The notes: generated from the letters alone by a model not told the origin. A DNA stretch of 18,126 nt from Bacteroidota bacterium (GCA_024280615.1 JAJRPU010000188.1:1-18126); one strand, 5' to 3'; shown: positions 6,988 to 14,928, counted from the first letter of the stretch. Program-made: numbers and translations.

Positions 6988-7287
6988 TTGAAGTTTATTC
7001 ACGACAGGAAATAGGAATTATTAGTTGTTTTCTTGTGCATGAGAAAAGAAGGAAGTATAACTACGGGACTGCTTGAGAAAATCTTTTCATAAAAAAGCGA
7101 CAAGAATAGTTCTGTAGGCTAAAGAATCTTGGACCTTAATACTTTTGAATTAATAGAGTTGTGCCTATGGTCAACCCTATTGCTTTTTAGAGCATTGGAT
7201 TACTGTAATCTTTAGGTTTCCCTAAGATATGATTTCCAGACATTTGCCTAATTAATTTTATCTATTCATCATATCTTTGCATTTAAT
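6988..7287. other. Gene-free 300-nt intergenic region upstream of sppA
   Basis: No credible coding frame, tRNA or strong terminator hairpin is seen here. Its only clear element is the -7 box just before sppA, listed separately. It also contains a 13-nt palindrome GATTACTGTAATC at 7198-7210, which could be an operator but is short enough to occur by chance. The length is unusual in a region where other gaps are under 145 nt. It may hold a 3' untranslated region of the upstream gene or a small RNA not recognisable by eye. Confidence 0.5.
7272..7279 (+). promoter_or_regulatory. Putative -7 box (TATCTTTG) for sppA, nearly leaderless
   Basis: This is the same TATCTTTG octamer as upstream of the thiolase and the T9SS cargo gene. 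It ends only 8 nt before the sppA ATG. With the Bacteroidota -7 element centred at -7, transcription would start about 4-5 nt further on, leaving a leader of only a few nucleotides. A TTTG at 7243-7246 is 25 nt upstream, too far for the normal spacing, so the -33 element is unclear. Confidence 0.5.
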
Positions 7288-9051
7288 ATGAAGACATTAC
7301 AAAAGGTATTATTGGGTTGTCTGGGTTTGCTAATGGGTGTGGTAATAGGCTTCTTTCTTTTGATATTCCTTATTGGATACATAATTTCTTCACTTGGTGA
7401 ATTAGAAAAGGGTTCTGAATTGAAGCCTCTTTCGGAACCGAAAGTGTTATACATAAATTTCAGAATGCCTATTTCTGAGATTTCTGAGGAAGACGTTGAT
7501 TTTAAAGGGCAGAGGTTCTCTTTTGTGAAGAAACCAGGATTATATGAAATGACTGATAAAATTATAAAAGCAGCAGAGGACCCAAACGTAAAAGCAATTT
7601 ATCTTGACCTGCGAGACGCAAAAGTTAAAATAACTTATGCAGATGCTATCAAAAATGCCTTGCTCAAATTTAAAGAAAAATCCAATAAACCTATTTACGC
7701 CTTTGCAGATATATATACCACAAACACTTATTACATTGCTTCAGTAGCTGACTCAATATTTATGACCAGTTCCGGCAATATTATTTTACCAGGTTTCAAA
7801 ATGGGCTCAATCTTCATAGGTAAACTATTGGAGAAACTGGGCGTTTCAGTTGAGGTCTTTAGAATAGGAAAGTACAAAACAGCTGCTGAAAGCCTTTATA
7901 ATAATGAGTTGAGTCCAGAAAGTAAGGAGATGTTGTCTGAAGTCATAGAAAAATGGGACTCTATTTGGCTTAAAAGCATTACTCCTGATAATGTTAGCAT
8001 TGAATTTGTTGATAAGCTGCTTGATTCAATCCCTGTTATATACCCAGACCAAGCAGAAAAATTAGGTTTTGCTATACTCATTACTGATGAAGACACACTT
8101 CGGAGGCTTATTGCCAACAGATTTGCTCTGAATCACAAGACAGGATTTGTGCCTATAACTCAATATAAGCCATATGAGGCAGAGCCATCTGATGTTCCGA
8201 AAATTGCTGTTGTGTATTCTATTGGCTCAATAGTTCGCTCCGGTGATAACTCTGAAAATTCAATCACATGGAAGCGCTTTAAAAGATACTTTAATAAAGC
8301 TGTTGAAGACGAAGGGGTTGCAGCAATAGTCCTGCGAATTAATAGTCCCGGGGGTGATGCATTTGTCGCAGATGAAATATGGCATCTTGTTAAACGAAGT
8401 CCTAAACCTGTTGTTGTTTCCATGGGTGCCCTTGCCGCCTCAGGTGGTTACTACATAGCCTCTCCATCTGATATAATCTTTGCCGAACCATTCACTATCA
8501 CAGGCTCAATAGGAGTAATCGCTATTTATCCGAACATGTCCGAACTGTTGAAAAATAAATTAGGCATCAACTTTGACTATGTTAAATCACGACCATGGGC
8601 AGATGTTGGAACCCCAGGAAGAGAATTAACTGAGCACGAAAAACTAATAATTTGGGAGTCAGTTCAAAAGGTGTATGACCAATTTATAACACGAGTTAGT
8701 GAAAGTAGGAACCTACCCGTGGATAGTGTGGACAAACTTGGCAGAGGCAGAATTTATAGCTCATTTATGGCCCAACAGGTTGGTTTGGTTGACTCCATAG
8801 GGTATTTGCATGACGCCATTGAAACCGCAGCAAGATTAGCAAATGTGAAAGACTACAAGGTTATTCTAATACCTGAAAAGAAATCTATCTTACAGCAGTT
8901 AATGCAGGAAGCACTTAAAGAGGATTTGCCAATTTCCACATTGTTCCATCTTGCTGGCGTGGAATTGGAACCAAATGAATTGCAATCTTGGTTTAATAGC
9001 AACGGTTTACTTTACAGACTGCCATATTACTTGTGGCAGAATGAAAGGTGA
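7288..9051 (+). CDS. sppA: Signal peptide peptidase SppA, 67K type
   Basis: SppA is a membrane-bound serine protease that degrades signal peptides left in the cytoplasmic membrane after export. The 587-residue protein has an N-terminal anchor (about residues 7-33: KVLLGCLGLLMGVVIGFF and on) and the duplicated crotonase-like architecture of the long form. The Lys/Ser dyad is intact and split between the halves: the general base Lys197 in GKYKTAAES of the first half and the nucleophile Ser385 in ALAASGGYYIAS of the second. Further family blocks are VLRINSPGGDAFVADEIW (about 348-365), FTITGSIGVI (about 401-410) and GRIYSSFMAQQVGLVD (about 488-503). The start is fixed by the Lys-containing n-region. 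It is monocistronic by context: a box-like promoter lies just upstream and a strong hairpin begins 3 nt after its stop. Confidence 0.95.
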   Translation: MKTLQKVLLGCLGLLMGVVIGFFLLIFLIGYIISSLGELEKGSELKPLSEPKVLYINFRMPISEISEEDVDFKGQRFSFVKKPGLYEMTDKIIKAAEDPNVKAIYLDLRDAKVKITYADAIKNALLKFKEKSNKPIYAFADIYTTNTYYIASVADSIFMTSSGNIILPGFKMGSIFIGKLLEKLGVSVEVFRIGKYKTAAESLYNNELSPESKEMLSEVIEKWDSIWLKSITPDNVSIEFVDKLLDSIPVIYPDQAEKLGFAILITDEDTLRRLIANRFALNHKTGFVPITQYKPYEAEPSDVPKIAVVYSIGSIVRSGDNSENSITWKRFKRYFNKAVEDEGVAAIVLRINSPGGDAFVADEIWHLVKRSPKPVVVSMGALAASGGYYIASPSDIIFAEPFTITGSIGVIAIYPNMSELLKNKLGINFDYVKSRPWADVGTPGRELTEHEKLIIWESVQKVYDQFITRVSESRNLPVDSVDKLGRGRIYSSFMAQQVGLVDSIGYLHDAIETAARLANVKDYKVILIPEKKSILQQLMQEALKEDLPISTLFHLAGVELEPNELQSWFNSNGLLYRLPYYLWQNER

Positions 9052-9053
9052 TG

Positions 9054-9099
9054 GGCAGACCAACGCCTTCATGAAAAAGACGGAGGTGTTAGGTCTGTC
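9054..9099 (+). terminator. Long 17-bp stem-loop between sppA and rpsL, probable sppA terminator
   Basis: The arm GGCAGACCAACGCCTTC (9054-9070) pairs with GGAGGTGTTAGGTCTGTC (9082-9099) over 17 pairs with a single bulged A at 9091 and an 11-nt loop. Three pairs are G-U wobbles (55-98, 65-87, 69-83). All three are valid only in plus-strand RNA and would be C-A mismatches in minus-strand RNA, so the structure acts in the rightward transcript. It starts 3 nt after the sppA stop and is followed by a mixed TTATTT rather than a clean U-run. A rho-independent terminator is the simplest reading. An RNA-processing or mRNA-protecting element is possible. It also covers the place where a -33 element for the rpsL promoter would sit. 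Confidence 0.7.
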
Positions 9100-9104
9100 T
9101 TATT

Positions 9105-9112
9105 TAACTTTG
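9105..9112 (+). promoter_or_regulatory. Putative -7 box (TAACTTTG) for the ribosomal protein operon
   Basis: TAACTTTG fits TAnnTTTG and ends 21 nt before the rpsL ATG, directly after the hairpin. No TTTG -33 element is seen about 19-21 nt upstream; that position falls within the 3' arm of the hairpin. Transcription would start downstream of the hairpin, giving a leader of about 17 nt. It is the only box of this kind noted immediately upstream of the cluster. Confidence 0.5.
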
Positions 9113-9133
9113 TAAACCCAAAGGGAGAGAAAT

Positions 9134-9514
9134 ATGCCAACGATACAACAGTTAGTTAGGAAAGGACGGAAGCCGAAGAAGAAAAAGAGCCGTTCACCGG
9201 CACTAGGTGGAAACCCACAAAAACGAGGTGTGTGTATCCACGTCTATACCACTACGCCCAAAAAACCTAATTCGGCTCTGCGAAAAGTAGCAAAAGTTAG
9301 GCTTACGAACGGAAAAGAAGTAATCGCATACATACCAGGAGAGGGCCATAACCTCCAAGAACACTCAATTGTCCTTGTAAGAGGGGGTCGTGTCAAGGAC
9401 CTTCCAGGCGTTAAATACCATATCATTCGTGGTGTGTTGGATGCCGCAGGAGTTGAAGGACGCCGAAAATCAAGGTCAAAATACGGAACTAAACGCCCCA
9501 AAGACCAAAAATAA
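9134..9514 (+). CDS. rpsL: 30S ribosomal protein S12
   Basis: S12 is a decoding-centre protein of the small subunit. The 126-residue sequence aligns along its whole length with the family: RGVCIHVYTTTPKKPNSALRK (residues 31-51), EGHNLQEHSIVLVRGGRVKDL (70-90) and GRRKSRSKYG near the end. The two lysines where streptomycin-resistance substitutions usually occur, Lys43 (PKKPNS) and Lys88 (GRVKDLPG), are both wild type, and the Asp89 that RimO methylthiolates in some bacteria is present. It is the first gene of the operon. Upstream, AAGGGAGAG about 9 nt before the ATG is the nearest thing to a ribosome binding site in the whole cluster. Confidence 0.98.
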   Translation: MPTIQQLVRKGRKPKKKKSRSPALGGNPQKRGVCIHVYTTTPKKPNSALRKVAKVRLTNGKEVIAYIPGEGHNLQEHSIVLVRGGRVKDLPGVKYHIIRGVLDAAGVEGRRKSRSKYGTKRPKDQK

Positions 9515-9522
9515 AGTAAAAT

Positions 9523-9996
9523 ATGCCTCGTAAGAAAAAAGGAATAGAAAAAAGGATTCCACCTCCAGACCCTAAATACGGAGACCCGAGAGTTTCTAAG
9601 TTCATTAATGTCATGATGAAAGACGGAAAGAAAAGTAAAGCAATGAAGATATTCTATAAAGCCATGCAAATAATAGAAAAACAAACCGGAGAGAACGGTT
9701 ATGAAATATGGAAAAAGGCTATGGAGAATGTAAAGCCACTGTTAGAGGTGCGTCCCAGAAGAGTAGGAGGTGCAACCTATCAAGTTCCTTATGAAGTGCC
9801 CCCTCATAGACAGGAGTCCCTTGCTATGCGATGGATAGTCCAAGCTGCAAGGGAACGAAAAGGTAAATCAATGGAAGAAAAATTAGCAGCAGAACTAATT
9901 GATGCTTCAAATAATCAGGGTGGGGCAGTAAGAATAAAAGAGAACGTCCACAGAATGGCTGAAGGCAACAAAGCATTCGCTCACCTTAGGTTCTAA
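9523..9996 (+). CDS. rpsG: 30S ribosomal protein S7
   Basis: S7 nucleates assembly of the 30S head and contacts tRNA at the exit site. The 157 residues begin MPRKKKGIEKR and include the family signature DPKYGDPRVSKFINVMMKDGKK (residues about 16-37) and RPRRVGGATYQVPYEVPPHR (about 78-97), ending EGNKAFAHLRF. The length is normal. The gene lies 8 nt after rpsL, and its upstream sequence (AAAGTAAAAT) has no Shine-Dalgarno motif. In Escherichia coli S7 is the autoregulator of the str operon; no comparable RNA target was recognised in this short gap. Confidence 0.98.
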   Translation: MPRKKKGIEKRIPPPDPKYGDPRVSKFINVMMKDGKKSKAMKIFYKAMQIIEKQTGENGYEIWKKAMENVKPLLEVRPRRVGGATYQVPYEVPPHRQESLAMRWIVQAARERKGKSMEEKLAAELIDASNNQGGAVRIKENVHRMAEGNKAFAHLRF

Positions 9997-10016
9997 ACCC
10001 ATAAAAATAGGAAATT

Positions 10017-12164
10017 ATGGCAACAGCACAAAAATCACAAGAGTCATTGGAAAAGAAGTTGCATAAGATAAAAATTACCCGAAACATTGGAATAGCAGCA
10101 CACATTGACGCTGGCAAAACCACAACTACAGAGCGAGTCCTTTATTACACAGGACTTATCCATAGAATGGGAGAGGTCCACGAGGGAGCAGCCACAATGG
10201 ACTGGATGCCCCAGGAGAAAGAAAGAGGTATTACTATTACAGCGGCTACAACACGTGTGTTTTGGGACTATAAAGGACAGCGGTATAGAATCAATATTAT
10301 TGACACTCCCGGACACGTGGACTTCACTATTGAGGTTGAACGCTCAATGCGGGTTCTGGATGGTGCTGTAGTCGTACTATGTGCTGTCGGGGGGGTTGAA
10401 CCGCAGACAGAAACAGTGTGGCGCCAGGCAAACAGATATAACGTTCCCAGAATTGTATTTATAAACAAGATGGATCGTGTCGGAGCCGACTTCTTTAGGG
10501 TAGTTAATGAAATAAAAGAAAAACTTGGGGCTAACCCAGTGCCAATTCAACTACCTATAGGCTCGGAGGACTCCTTCGTCGGAGTAATTGACCTTATTAG
10601 GATGAGAGCACTCTATTGGGACACAGATGAGTTAGGTAAAGAATATAGGGTAGCTGAGATTCCTGAAGACATGAAGGATTTAGCCGAAGAATGGAGAACC
10701 AAGCTCCTTGAATCTATAGCTGAGTTGGACGATGCCCTAATGGAAAAGTATTTTGAAGACCCTGAAAGTATTACAGAAGAAGAGATAGAAAAAGCTCTCC
10801 GACAAGGAACCATTGATTTTAAAATCGTTCCGGTCCTCGCTGGTTCAGCACTCCGCAATAGAGGAATACAGCCATTGCTTGACGCAGTTGTAGCATTCTT
10901 ACCGTCTCCTCTTGACCTACCTCCTATTAAGGGAGTGAATCCAAAAACTGGGGAGACAGAAGAAAGATATCCTGACCCAGAAGCTCCCTTTGCCGCACTA
11001 GCATTCAAGATTATGACGGACCCCTACGTGGGTAGATTAGTTTATTTCCGGGTCTATTCAGGACACTTGGACGCCGGTTCTGCATTACTTAACACAAGGA
11101 CAAACAAAAAAGAACGTGTATCCAGGCTATACCAAATGCACGCTAATAAACAGCAAATGATTGATTTTGTTGAGGCGGGAGATATTGCTGCCGGCGTTGG
11201 CTTTAAAGACGTTAGAACAGGTGACACTTTATGCGACGAGAAACATCCTATCATCCTTGAAAGTATTAATATCCCCGAACCGGTTATAAGCATGGCATTG
11301 GAACCCTCTTCTCAAGCTGAATTTGATAAACTTTCTATGGCTCTGTCTAAACTGGCAGAGGAGGACCCAACATTCCGAGTACATGTGGACCAAGAAACAG
11401 GACAGACCATAGTTAGCGGAATGGGTGAACTGCATCTTGAAATTATTCTGGATAGACTGCGTAGGGAGTTTAAAGTTAATGCTAAGGCTGGGAAACCACA
11501 AGTCGCATACAGAGAAGCAATTACTAAAACCGTTACACACAGGGAATTGCTAAAGAAACAAACAGGAGGACGAGGTAAATATGCTGAAATAGTTGCTGAA
11601 TTCAGTCCGCCTGATGAGGGACAAAAAGGCCTTCAGTTTATTGATGATATTTATGGTGGTGCCATTCCTAAGGAATTTATTCCTGCTATTCAGAAAGGTA
11701 TTGAACAAGCAATGCAGAATGGTGTATTGGCAGGTTATCCAATGGTAGGCTTGAAAGTTAGAGTGTTTGACGGTTCGTATCACGAAGTTGACTCAGATTC
11801 TCAAGCATTTGAAATGTGTGCCCGAGCAGCTTTCAGAAATGCTTGCAAACAAGCAGGCCCAATAATACTTGAACCCATAATGAAAGTTGAAGTTGTTACA
11901 CCAGAAGAATATGTGGGTGAGGTTATCGGAGACCTTAACAGAAGAAGGGGACGTGTGTTAGGAATGGAAGCCAAAGGAAATGCTAAATCTGTTAGAGCAT
12001 ATGTTCCATTAGCCGAACTGTTTGGATACGTAACGCAATTAAGAAGCTTGACTTCAGGTCGTGCATTCGCTATAATGGAATTCTCTCATTATGAACCAGT
12101 GCCTCAAAACATTCAAGAGGAGATAGTAGCACAAGCAAGAGGTAAAGTTAAAATGGAAGAGTGA
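10017..12164 (+). CDS. fusA: Translation elongation factor G
   Basis: EF-G is the GTPase that drives translocation of tRNA and mRNA on the ribosome. The 715-residue protein has all G-domain motifs: P-loop AHIDAGKTTTT (28-38), switch I RGITI (70-74), DTPGH (96-100), NKMD (150-153) and the GSA loop in VLAGSALRNRG. Domain II, the III/V ferredoxin-like folds and domain IV (GGRGKYAEIVAEFSPP, GAIPKEFIPAIQKG) follow in order, ending with the GYVTQLRSLTSGRA block of domain V. It is the canonical str-operon EF-G by position; the conserved motifs give no hint of the divergent, GTPase-impaired paralogues known in some Bacteroidota. Its stop shares one base with the rpsJ start (TGATG), a typical coupling arrangement. 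Confidence 0.98.
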   Translation: MATAQKSQESLEKKLHKIKITRNIGIAAHIDAGKTTTTERVLYYTGLIHRMGEVHEGAATMDWMPQEKERGITITAATTRVFWDYKGQRYRINIIDTPGHVDFTIEVERSMRVLDGAVVVLCAVGGVEPQTETVWRQANRYNVPRIVFINKMDRVGADFFRVVNEIKEKLGANPVPIQLPIGSEDSFVGVIDLIRMRALYWDTDELGKEYRVAEIPEDMKDLAEEWRTKLLESIAELDDALMEKYFEDPESITEEEIEKALRQGTIDFKIVPVLAGSALRNRGIQPLLDAVVAFLPSPLDLPPIKGVNPKTGETEERYPDPEAPFAALAFKIMTDPYVGRLVYFRVYSGHLDAGSALLNTRTNKKERVSRLYQMHANKQQMIDFVEAGDIAAGVGFKDVRTGDTLCDEKHPIILESINIPEPVISMALEPSSQAEFDKLSMALSKLAEEDPTFRVHVDQETGQTIVSGMGELHLEIILDRLRREFKVNAKAGKPQVAYREAITKTVTHRELLKKQTGGRGKYAEIVAEFSPPDEGQKGLQFIDDIYGGAIPKEFIPAIQKGIEQAMQNGVLAGYPMVGLKVRVFDGSYHEVDSDSQAFEMCARAAFRNACKQAGPIILEPIMKVEVVTPEEYVGEVIGDLNRRRGRVLGMEAKGNAKSVRAYVPLAELFGYVTQLRSLTSGRAFAIMEFSHYEPVPQNIQEEIVAQARGKVKMEE

Positions 12165-12484
12165 TGCCGCCGAGAATAAATAGTATTCGGATAAAATTGC
12201 AGTCATACGACCACTTCTTGGTAGACAGAACTGCCGAACGAATAGTTAAGACAGTTAAAAACGTCGGAGCCACAGTGAAAGGACCTATTCCATTGCCAAC
12301 TAAGAAGAAGATTTTCACTGTCCTTCGCTCCCCACACGTTAATAAAGACTCTCGTGAACAATTCATGCTCAGGATTCATCGGAGAATAATTGATATATAT
12401 CCTAAAAGTGCCCAGGAAACAGTGGAGGCTCTCAGAAAATTAGAAATTCCAAGTAGTGTGGATATTGTTGTTAAAGTAAAATAA
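12164..12484 (+). CDS. rpsJ: 30S ribosomal protein S10
   Basis: S10 is a 30S head protein that also forms part of NusE-type antitermination complexes. The 106 residues contain the usual IRIKLQSYDHFLVDRTAERI (residues about 8-27), GPIPLPTKKKIFTVLRSPHV and SREQFMLRIHRRIIDI blocks. I place the start at the ATG at 12164, giving MPPRINSIRIKL. A GTG three bases earlier (12161) is possible but would only add one Met. No tuf gene lies between fusA and rpsJ, so the str and S10 clusters are fused directly, as is common in Bacteroidota. Confidence 0.97.
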   Translation: MPPRINSIRIKLQSYDHFLVDRTAERIVKTVKNVGATVKGPIPLPTKKKIFTVLRSPHVNKDSREQFMLRIHRRIIDIYPKSAQETVEALRKLEIPSSVDIVVKVK

Positions 12485-12491
12485 ATGGACT

Positions 12492-13115
12492 ATGAAGGGT
12501 TTAATTGGGAAGAAGTTGGGAATGACAAGAGTTTTTAAGGAAGATGGTACCAGTATAGGAGTTACAATTATAGAAGTTGAGCCTAATGTGGTTGTACAAA
12601 TTAGAACTCTTGAAAAAGATGGATATAACGCAGTTCAGCTAGGAGCAGGAGAAAGAAAAGTAAAAAATACACCTAAACCTTTACTTAAACATTTTGAAAA
12701 AGCAGGAACAACACCTAAGAAAAAACTAGTTGAGTTCCGGGATTTTCCTATTGAAGTAGAAGTTGGACAAACCCTAACTATTCAAGACGTATTTTCAGAG
12801 GGCGAAATTATAGACGTAACAGGAAGGTCCAAAGGAAAAGGCTTTCAAGGTGTTGTTAAAAGACACGGATTTAGCGGTGTGGGGGGACAGACCCACGGTC
12901 AAAAGGATCAAGAAAGACACGGCGGGTCAATAGGGGCTGCAACATTCCCTGCCCGTGTCGTGAAAGGAAAAAGGATGGCAGGTAGAATGGGCAATGAAAA
13001 GGTAACTATAAAAAATCTTGAGATAGTTAAAATACTTCCGGAAAGGAACTGGGTGCTTGTGAAAGGCAGTGTTCCCGGTCCCAAAGGAGAATTTGTGATA
13101 CTGCGTAAAAAATAA
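12492..13115 (+). CDS. rplC: 50S ribosomal protein L3
   Basis: L3 is an early assembly protein reaching toward the peptidyl transferase centre. The 207 residues start MKGLIGKKLGMTRVF and carry the long central extension GRSKGKGFQGVVKRHGFSG and GSIGAATFPARVVKGKRMAG (about 154-173), with the C-terminal KGSVPGPKGEFVILRKK. The length is normal for the family. An out-of-frame ATG lies 7 nt upstream of the chosen start (12485) and is not used, because L3 needs the MKGLIGKK beginning. There is no Shine-Dalgarno sequence in the 7-nt gap. Confidence 0.98.
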   Translation: MKGLIGKKLGMTRVFKEDGTSIGVTIIEVEPNVVVQIRTLEKDGYNAVQLGAGERKVKNTPKPLLKHFEKAGTTPKKKLVEFRDFPIEVEVGQTLTIQDVFSEGEIIDVTGRSKGKGFQGVVKRHGFSGVGGQTHGQKDQERHGGSIGAATFPARVVKGKRMAGRMGNEKVTIKNLEIVKILPERNWVLVKGSVPGPKGEFVILRKK

Positions 13116-13122
13116 GTAAAAA

Positions 13123-13779
13123 ATGAAATTCCCAGTCTACACTATAACAGGGCAAGAGACAGGAAGAGAAGTGGAAGTTCCGGATGAAGTGTTTGCTATT
13201 CAGCCTCACGAACATGTTATGTATCTTGATATAAAGCGCTATCTTGCTTCTTTACATCGCGGAACTCATAAAACAAAGACGCGCGGAGAAGTCCAAGGGT
13301 CAACAAGGAAAATTAGACCACAGAAACATACTGGACAGGCAAGAGCAGGACAAAGAACTAGCCCCATATTTAGGGGAGGAGGTAGAGTGTTTGGTCCTCA
13401 ACCACGTGACTATAGCATCAAACTAAATAAGAAAATGCAATTGTTGGCTCGTAGAAGTGCTTTAAGTGCTCAAACAGCTCAGGGAGCAATAAAGGTGGTT
13501 GAGGACTTCTCTTTGGAAGCCCCCAAGACAAAAGAGATTGTGAAGATTATTGATGCACTGGACGCATCTAAAAGGTTTACACTTATTGTATTGCCAGAAC
13601 CGGATAGAAATATCTATCTCTCTGCACGGAACCTACAATACGTTGACGTATTACCATATTATTCTCTTAACACATACATAATAGCTCGCCCCTATACACT
13701 TCTTTTTACAGAAAAAGCAATTGTTAAAACAGGAGAGTGGCTCCTACCTAAAAAATCAGTAAGCCATGAAACCGCATGA
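13123..13779 (+). CDS. rplD: 50S ribosomal protein L4
   Basis: L4 binds 23S rRNA and lines part of the peptide exit tunnel with its extended loop. The 218 residues contain the conserved loop TRGEVQGSTRKIRPQKHTGQ and ARAGQRTSPIFRGGGRVFGPQPRDY (about residues 62-90), followed by a globular C-terminal half with VVEDFSLEAPKTKEIV. In Escherichia coli L4 represses its own S10 operon by binding the leader RNA; no leader of that kind exists here, since the S10 genes are internal to the fused operon. The 3' end overlaps rplW by 14 nt. Confidence 0.97.
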   Translation: MKFPVYTITGQETGREVEVPDEVFAIQPHEHVMYLDIKRYLASLHRGTHKTKTRGEVQGSTRKIRPQKHTGQARAGQRTSPIFRGGGRVFGPQPRDYSIKLNKKMQLLARRSALSAQTAQGAIKVVEDFSLEAPKTKEIVKIIDALDASKRFTLIVLPEPDRNIYLSARNLQYVDVLPYYSLNTYIIARPYTLLFTEKAIVKTGEWLLPKKSVSHETA

Positions 13780-14068
13780 AATAATTAAAAGACCTATTTT
13801 GACCGAAAAATCCACCCAGCTACAGGAAAAGTTCAATCGTTATGTCTTTGAAGTTGATATGCGGGCTAATAAATTGCAGATTAAAGATGCTGTTGAGAAA
13901 CTTTTCGGAGTTAAAGTTGTTAAAGTTAACACTATGATAGTCCCGGGAAAAGTTAAGGTTAGATACACAAGAAGGGGAGTAATTAAAGGAAAGAAGCGTC
14001 CATACAAAAAAGCTATCGTTACCCTTGCCCCCGGTGAAACAATAGACCTCTTGAACTTAAATGTATAA
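13766..14068 (+). CDS. rplW: 50S ribosomal protein L23
   Basis: L23 sits at the tunnel exit and is the docking point for trigger factor and signal recognition particle. The 100 residues match the family: IIKRPILTEKSTQL (about 6-19), NRYVFEVDMRANKLQIKDAV and FGVKVVKVNTM, then a basic loop (RRGVIKGKKRPYKKAIV). The start overlaps the end of rplD by 14 nt in another frame, so translational coupling is likely. The ATG chosen gives the canonical MKPHEIIKRP beginning, and no later Met would preserve it. Confidence 0.97.
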   Translation: MKPHEIIKRPILTEKSTQLQEKFNRYVFEVDMRANKLQIKDAVEKLFGVKVVKVNTMIVPGKVKVRYTRRGVIKGKKRPYKKAIVTLAPGETIDLLNLNV

Positions 14069-14080
14069 AGCTAAAGAGCC

Positions 14081-14920
14081 ATGCCAGTAAAGAAGTTTAA
14101 ACCAATTACACCCGGACGCCGGTTCATGACAGTAAACACCTTTGAAGAATTGACTACTGACGAGCCTGAAAAGAGTCTTCTTGCTAAGTATAAGAATAAA
14201 GCAGGACGTAATAATCAGGGTCGTCGAACAATGAGATATAGAGGGGGAGGTCACAAGAGACGCTACCGAATTATAGATTTCAAACGCGATAAAGATGGAA
14301 TCCCCGCAGTGGTTAAAACAATAGAGTATGACCCCAATAGGTCAGCATATATCAGTCTTGTGGTCTATGCAGATGGTGAAAAAAGATACATTATTGCACC
14401 GGATGGCATCAAGGTGGGGGATACAATTATTTCAGGTCCTGATGCACCAATCAAAATTGGAAATGCATTGCCCTTAGAGAAAATTCCCGTCGGTACAGTT
14501 GTTCACAATATAGAGCTATGGCCCGGACACGGTGGACAACTAGTCAGAGCCGCAGGCACAGGAGCACAATTGGTTGGTAGAGAAGGAAAATTTGCTATCT
14601 TAAAGATGCCGTCGGGAGAAATTCGCAAAGTATTACAAAGTTGTAAAGCAACTATAGGAAGAGTGTCTAACATAGATCATAACCTTATTGTAATTGGTAA
14701 GGCTGGTAGGCATCGCTGGATGAACAGGCGTCCCAGAACGCGAGGTGTGGCAATGAACCCTGTTGACCATCCAATGGGTGGTGGTGAAGGAAAGCATTCA
14801 GGAGGACATCCACGGTCCAGGTCAGGCCTCTATGCTAAGGGTAAAAAGACCAGAAAGAAAAGGAATCCAACTTCAGTGTTTATTATTCGTCGTCGTAAAG
14901 AAACAGAAAGGTCTAAATAA
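14081..14920 (+). CDS. rplB: 50S ribosomal protein L2
   Basis: L2 is needed for subunit association and peptidyl transferase integrity. The 279 residues contain RYRGGGHKRRYRIIDFKRDK (about 51-70), YDPNRSAYISLVVYADGEKRY and the C-terminal signature NPVDHPMGGGEG (226-237). His230, equivalent to the catalytically important Escherichia coli His229 in mature numbering, is kept. The second His of the usual HPHGGG is Met232. From memory this HPM form followed by SGGHPRSR is a Bacteroidota trait, so it supports the taxonomic placement rather than a defect. The basic C-terminal tail is typical. Confidence 0.98.
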   Translation: MPVKKFKPITPGRRFMTVNTFEELTTDEPEKSLLAKYKNKAGRNNQGRRTMRYRGGGHKRRYRIIDFKRDKDGIPAVVKTIEYDPNRSAYISLVVYADGEKRYIIAPDGIKVGDTIISGPDAPIKIGNALPLEKIPVGTVVHNIELWPGHGGQLVRAAGTGAQLVGREGKFAILKMPSGEIRKVLQSCKATIGRVSNIDHNLIVIGKAGRHRWMNRRPRTRGVAMNPVDHPMGGGEGKHSGGHPRSRSGLYAKGKKTRKKRNPTSVFIIRRRKETERSK

Positions 14921-14928
14921 AGTGAAAT

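Noticed and set aside
7012..7040. Possible stem ACAGGAAA / TTTCTTGT after the T9SS cargo gene
   Set aside because: It has eight weak pairs, a loop of about 20 nt and no U-tract, so it is not a credible terminator.
7039..7092. Small open frame of 17 codons in the intergenic region
   Set aside because: It is too short, has no recognisable motif or initiation signal, and is of a length expected by chance.
9082..9088. GGAGGTG resembling a strong Shine-Dalgarno sequence upstream of rpsL
   Set aside because: It is more than 40 nt from the rpsL ATG with no other start nearby, and it forms the base-paired 3' arm of the hairpin.
9244..9684. 146-codon minus-strand open frame across rpsL and rpsG
   Set aside because: It lies antisense to two conserved ribosomal genes and its sequence is the reverse of their codon pattern.
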